Origin: JBBKWH01 sp037968855 | Lineage (GTDB): Bacteria; Pseudomonadota; Gammaproteobacteria; Pseudomonadales; Moraxellaceae | Length of the DNA stretch: 6,290 bases | Reading direction: 5' to 3' | Assembly (NCBI GenBank): GCA_037968855.1 | Contig: JBBKWH010000046.1 | Span: 1-6,290 of the forward strand | Shown here: positions 4,136 through 6,290 of the stretch, piece by piece | How positions within the stretch are numbered: the stretch's first letter is position 1 | Layout of the letters: each line of letters opens with the position of its first letter | The notes under the pieces: generated by a model | Told to the model about the DNA's origin: nothing | The model's input: only the letters and a program-made list of their open reading frames with translations | Databases searched by the model: none | Position numbers and translations under genes: made by a program

Positions 4136-6290
4136 ATGCCGTCCTTTACGTCTAGCGTTCGTTTATCCGTATTGACCACCTGTTTGTTGGCCCTGTCTGG
4201 TTGTAATAATGACAACAACGACACTAGCCCTGTCGCCGATATCAGCATCCCCACCTTAACTGGCTTTGCCCGCCTTGATGCCGCCACCTTTGCGGATGGT
4301 CCAACCTCCGGCCAGTTCATTACTGGGGATACCACCGGCGTCAGCGTGCCATTTGCGAACAAGCAGCCGGTACAAGGCTTTTCCGGTGCGCTTAAAAACA
4401 GCGATGGCAGCTATACCACTTTGGTGGATAACGGCTATGGCAGCATTCAAAACTCTGCCGATTTTTTGTTGCGTCTGTATAACATTAGCCCAGCCTTGCG
4501 CACGGCCAGCGGTGGCACCGGCACAGCAACCGTGAACGGCTTTGTGAAATTGCGTGACCCCAATAAGCTGATCAAATTTGCCATCGTCAATCAGTTCAGC
4601 ACCGAGCGGCTGTTGACCGGCGCGGATTTTGATCCCGAATCGATCCAGCGTGCTGCTGATGGTAGCTATTGGATTGGCGAAGAGTTTGGCCCGTTCTTGC
4701 TGCATTTTTCAGCTGATGGCGTGTTACTTGATGCCCCGATTGCCCTGCCCAACCCCACCGTTGCAGGTGAACAATTACGTGCACCACAAAATCCGTTTAG
4801 TGAAGAATCCAGCAGTCTACGCATCATGAATGCGGTGACAGCGCATGCCAAAGCCCATGGCGCAACCTATACGCCGGTGTTCTCGCCGTATGCACCCGAA
4901 CTGCGCTATCAGGTCAAAGATGCTGCGGGCAATGTGATCATTCAATCCGACAGCGACTCACAGTATTCACGTGGCAAAAACAGCCCAAGCGACCTGACTG
5001 CCGCCAGCTCAGACATCTATGATGTCGCCACGCTTAAAGCCGCGGGTTATGCCGTTGTGCCGTACACCGTCAACAGCGAAGCCGACATGACCAAACTGAT
5101 GACAGTCGGTGTGAATGGCTTGATCAGTGACCGTCCAGATCTGCTGTACAAAGCCGTCAGCGAATTTGATGCCAATGGCGATGGCGTAAAAGGTGATTAT
5201 TTACTGGCTAATGGCCTGATTGATCCAGCCAAGTTTGACGCACAGGGCCACCGTGGTGGACGAAACTTACGCCCAGAAAACACCCTACCAGCGTTTGAAG
5301 TCGCTTTAGACAACCTGATGAATACGCTAGAGTTTGACAATGGCATTACCGCTGATGGCGTGGCCATTTTAAAACATGACCCGTATATCGAATCGGTAAA
5401 ATGCCGCCGCGCCGATGGTCAAGCCTATAGCAGTGCCGACGAAGTCCTGATCAAAAACCTCAGCCGCGCCCAAATTCAATCGACCTTTATCTGTGACAAC
5501 CTGTTCCGCGGTGACAGCCAAAAGAACGACCTGAGCCTATCGCCAGTCGCGGTACAAGTCGCGGCCAACAAAGGCTATGTCAGCCCTTATGTGATGCCAA
5601 CCACCAAAGACGTGTTTGATCTGGTCACGGCTTATATCGCCTATTATCAAACCGGCGCAGGCAAAACCAACCCGAACGCCGCCGCACGCGTCGCCAATGC
5701 CAAAACCGTGCGCTTTAATATTGAAACCAAGATCAACCCACGCAGCGACAAAGACGGCAAAGGCAACGTCTACAAAGATCGCACTGTTGGCGTTGTCAAA
5801 ATGGCCGATACCATTGCCAAAGTCATCATCGACAACAACATGACGGATCGTGCCGATATTCAGAGTTTTGATTTCCGCACCTTGCTGCATGTACAGGCCA
5901 ATTATCCGAAGATTCGCACGGTGTATTTGTGGGGTGATTTCCCAATCATCACCGATCCAACCCGCTTGGCCGACTCCGACGACAGCACCAACCTACAAAC
6001 CGAAAACGGCCAAAGCAGTCCGTGGCTGGCCGGTCTGTACTGGCCGTACCGCGTCACCCGCGCCACTGCCCCGCAACTGGTGCCCACCAGCGGTGGCTTT
6101 GAAGGCTTGGCAAAAAGTGCCGATGGCAAATACCTGTATGCCCTGCAAGAAAAACCACTGGTCGGCAGTGATAAACGCGAGTTGTGGATTCATCAGTTTG
6201 ACTTGACCACCAAGCAATACACGGGCAAATACTACCGTTTTGCCTTGGATAGCAAAGCCACCGCGATTGGCGACTTCCAGATGTTTAACA
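4136..6290 (+). CDS. Lipoprotein with phytase-like esterase domain split by a circularly permuted GDPD domain (3' end cut by window edge)
   Basis: The frame is open for 718 codons and runs off the right edge. The first 23 residues are a lipoprotein signal with lipobox LSGC (Cys23); Asn follows the Cys, so outer-membrane sorting is likely. Residues about 42-222 are the first part of the phytase-like esterase domain: GPTSGQF (55-61), PVQGFSG (78-84), DNGYGSIQNSADFLLRLY (98-115), DGSYWIGEEFGPFLLHF (175-191) and RAPQNP (215-220). The domain resumes at GGFEGLAKSADGKYLYAL (653-670) and continues to IGDF (711-714). Between them is a glycerophosphodiester phosphodiesterase unit. YTVN (310-313) and VNGLISDRPDLL (326-337), normally its C-terminus, come first. 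HRGG (372-375), PENT (380-383), Glu399/Asp401, HD (414-415), IETK (529-532) and SFD (577-579) follow. All usual catalytic residues are present. It probably hydrolyses glycerophosphodiesters or other organic phosphates outside the inner membrane. ATG 4136 is the first possible start, since an in-frame TGA lies just upstream; its ribosome binding site is weak. Domain identities are strong, the substrate is inferred. Confidence 0.9.
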   Translation, partial: MPSFTSSVRLSVLTTCLLALSGCNNDNNDTSPVADISIPTLTGFARLDAATFADGPTSGQFITGDTTGVSVPFANKQPVQGFSGALKNSDGSYTTLVDNGYGSIQNSADFLLRLYNISPALRTASGGTGTATVNGFVKLRDPNKLIKFAIVNQFSTERLLTGADFDPESIQRAADGSYWIGEEFGPFLLHFSADGVLLDAPIALPNPTVAGEQLRAPQNPFSEESSSLRIMNAVTAHAKAHGATYTPVFSPYAPELRYQVKDAAGNVIIQSDSDSQYSRGKNSPSDLTAASSDIYDVATLKAAGYAVVPYTVNSEADMTKLMTVGVNGLISDRPDLLYKAVSEFDANGDGVKGDYLLANGLIDPAKFDAQGHRGGRNLRPENTLPAFEVALDNLMNTLEFDNGITADGVAILKHDPYIESVKCRRADGQAYSSADEVLIKNLSRAQIQSTFICDNLFRGDSQKNDLSLSPVAVQVAANKGYVSPYVMPTTKDVFDLVTAYIAYYQTGAGKTNPNAAARVANAKTVRFNIETKINPRSDKDGKGNVYKDRTVGVVKMADTIAKVIIDNNMTDRADIQSFDFRTLLHVQANYPKIRTVYLWGDFPIITDPTRLADSDDSTNLQTENGQSSPWLAGLYWPYRVTRATAPQLVPTSGGFEGLAKSADGKYLYALQEKPLVGSDKRELWIHQFDLTTKQYTGKYYRFALDSKATAIGDFQMFN

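Noticed and set aside
4256..4705. Long open frames antisense to the lipoprotein gene (also 5537-5890 and 3524-3898)
   Set aside because: They are opposite strongly conserved domains in the sense frame and show no recognisable protein features.

Overview
The window looks like chromosomal DNA from a gammaproteobacterium, most likely the Moraxellaceae (Acinetobacter and relatives). The best clue is the FolD protein. It has the GILLQHPVP and YGSATPQGI variants and closely matches the Acinetobacter form as I remember it. A tRNA-Cys/tRNA-Leu(UAA) pair, YghU and YigZ homologues, and a base composition that looks close to 50% GC by eye all fit. This placement is inference from recalled sequences, not a database search.

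Layout. Positions 1-798 (minus strand) hold folD, cut by the left edge. Positions 799-1074 are non-coding, with only short repeats. Positions 1075-1422 form a tRNA unit: a good sigma70 promoter, tRNA-Cys(GCA), a second promoter-like sequence, tRNA-Leu(UAA) and an intrinsic terminator. A yghU-type glutathione-dependent disulfide-bond oxidoreductase follows on the plus strand (1554-2429). It converges on a two-gene minus-strand module (2484-3329) made of a MerR-family regulator and a carboxymuconolactone decarboxylase-family (CMD) protein. Between these two genes lies a MerR-type operator with a stretched promoter spacer, so the regulator probably controls its downstream neighbour. yigZ (IMPACT family) diverges from merR, and the two promoters sit back to back.

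The right third (4136-6290, open at the right edge) is one long lipoprotein ORF, and it is the most unusual object here. A phytase-like esterase beta-propeller domain is interrupted by a complete-looking glycerophosphodiester phosphodiesterase (GDPD) barrel. The parts of that barrel are in circularly permuted order: the last two strands come first, then an EF-hand-like calcium loop, then strands 1-6 with all the catalytic residues. Upstream of it are three PHO-box-like heptamers at exact 11-bp intervals. This suggests an outer-surface or periplasmic phosphorus-scavenging enzyme induced by phosphate limitation.

The other genes are mostly housekeeping or stress functions with no evident joint pathway: folate C1 metabolism, tRNAs, glutathione redox and YigZ. 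The clear functional couplings are merR with the CMD gene, and the PHO-like sites with the lipoprotein.
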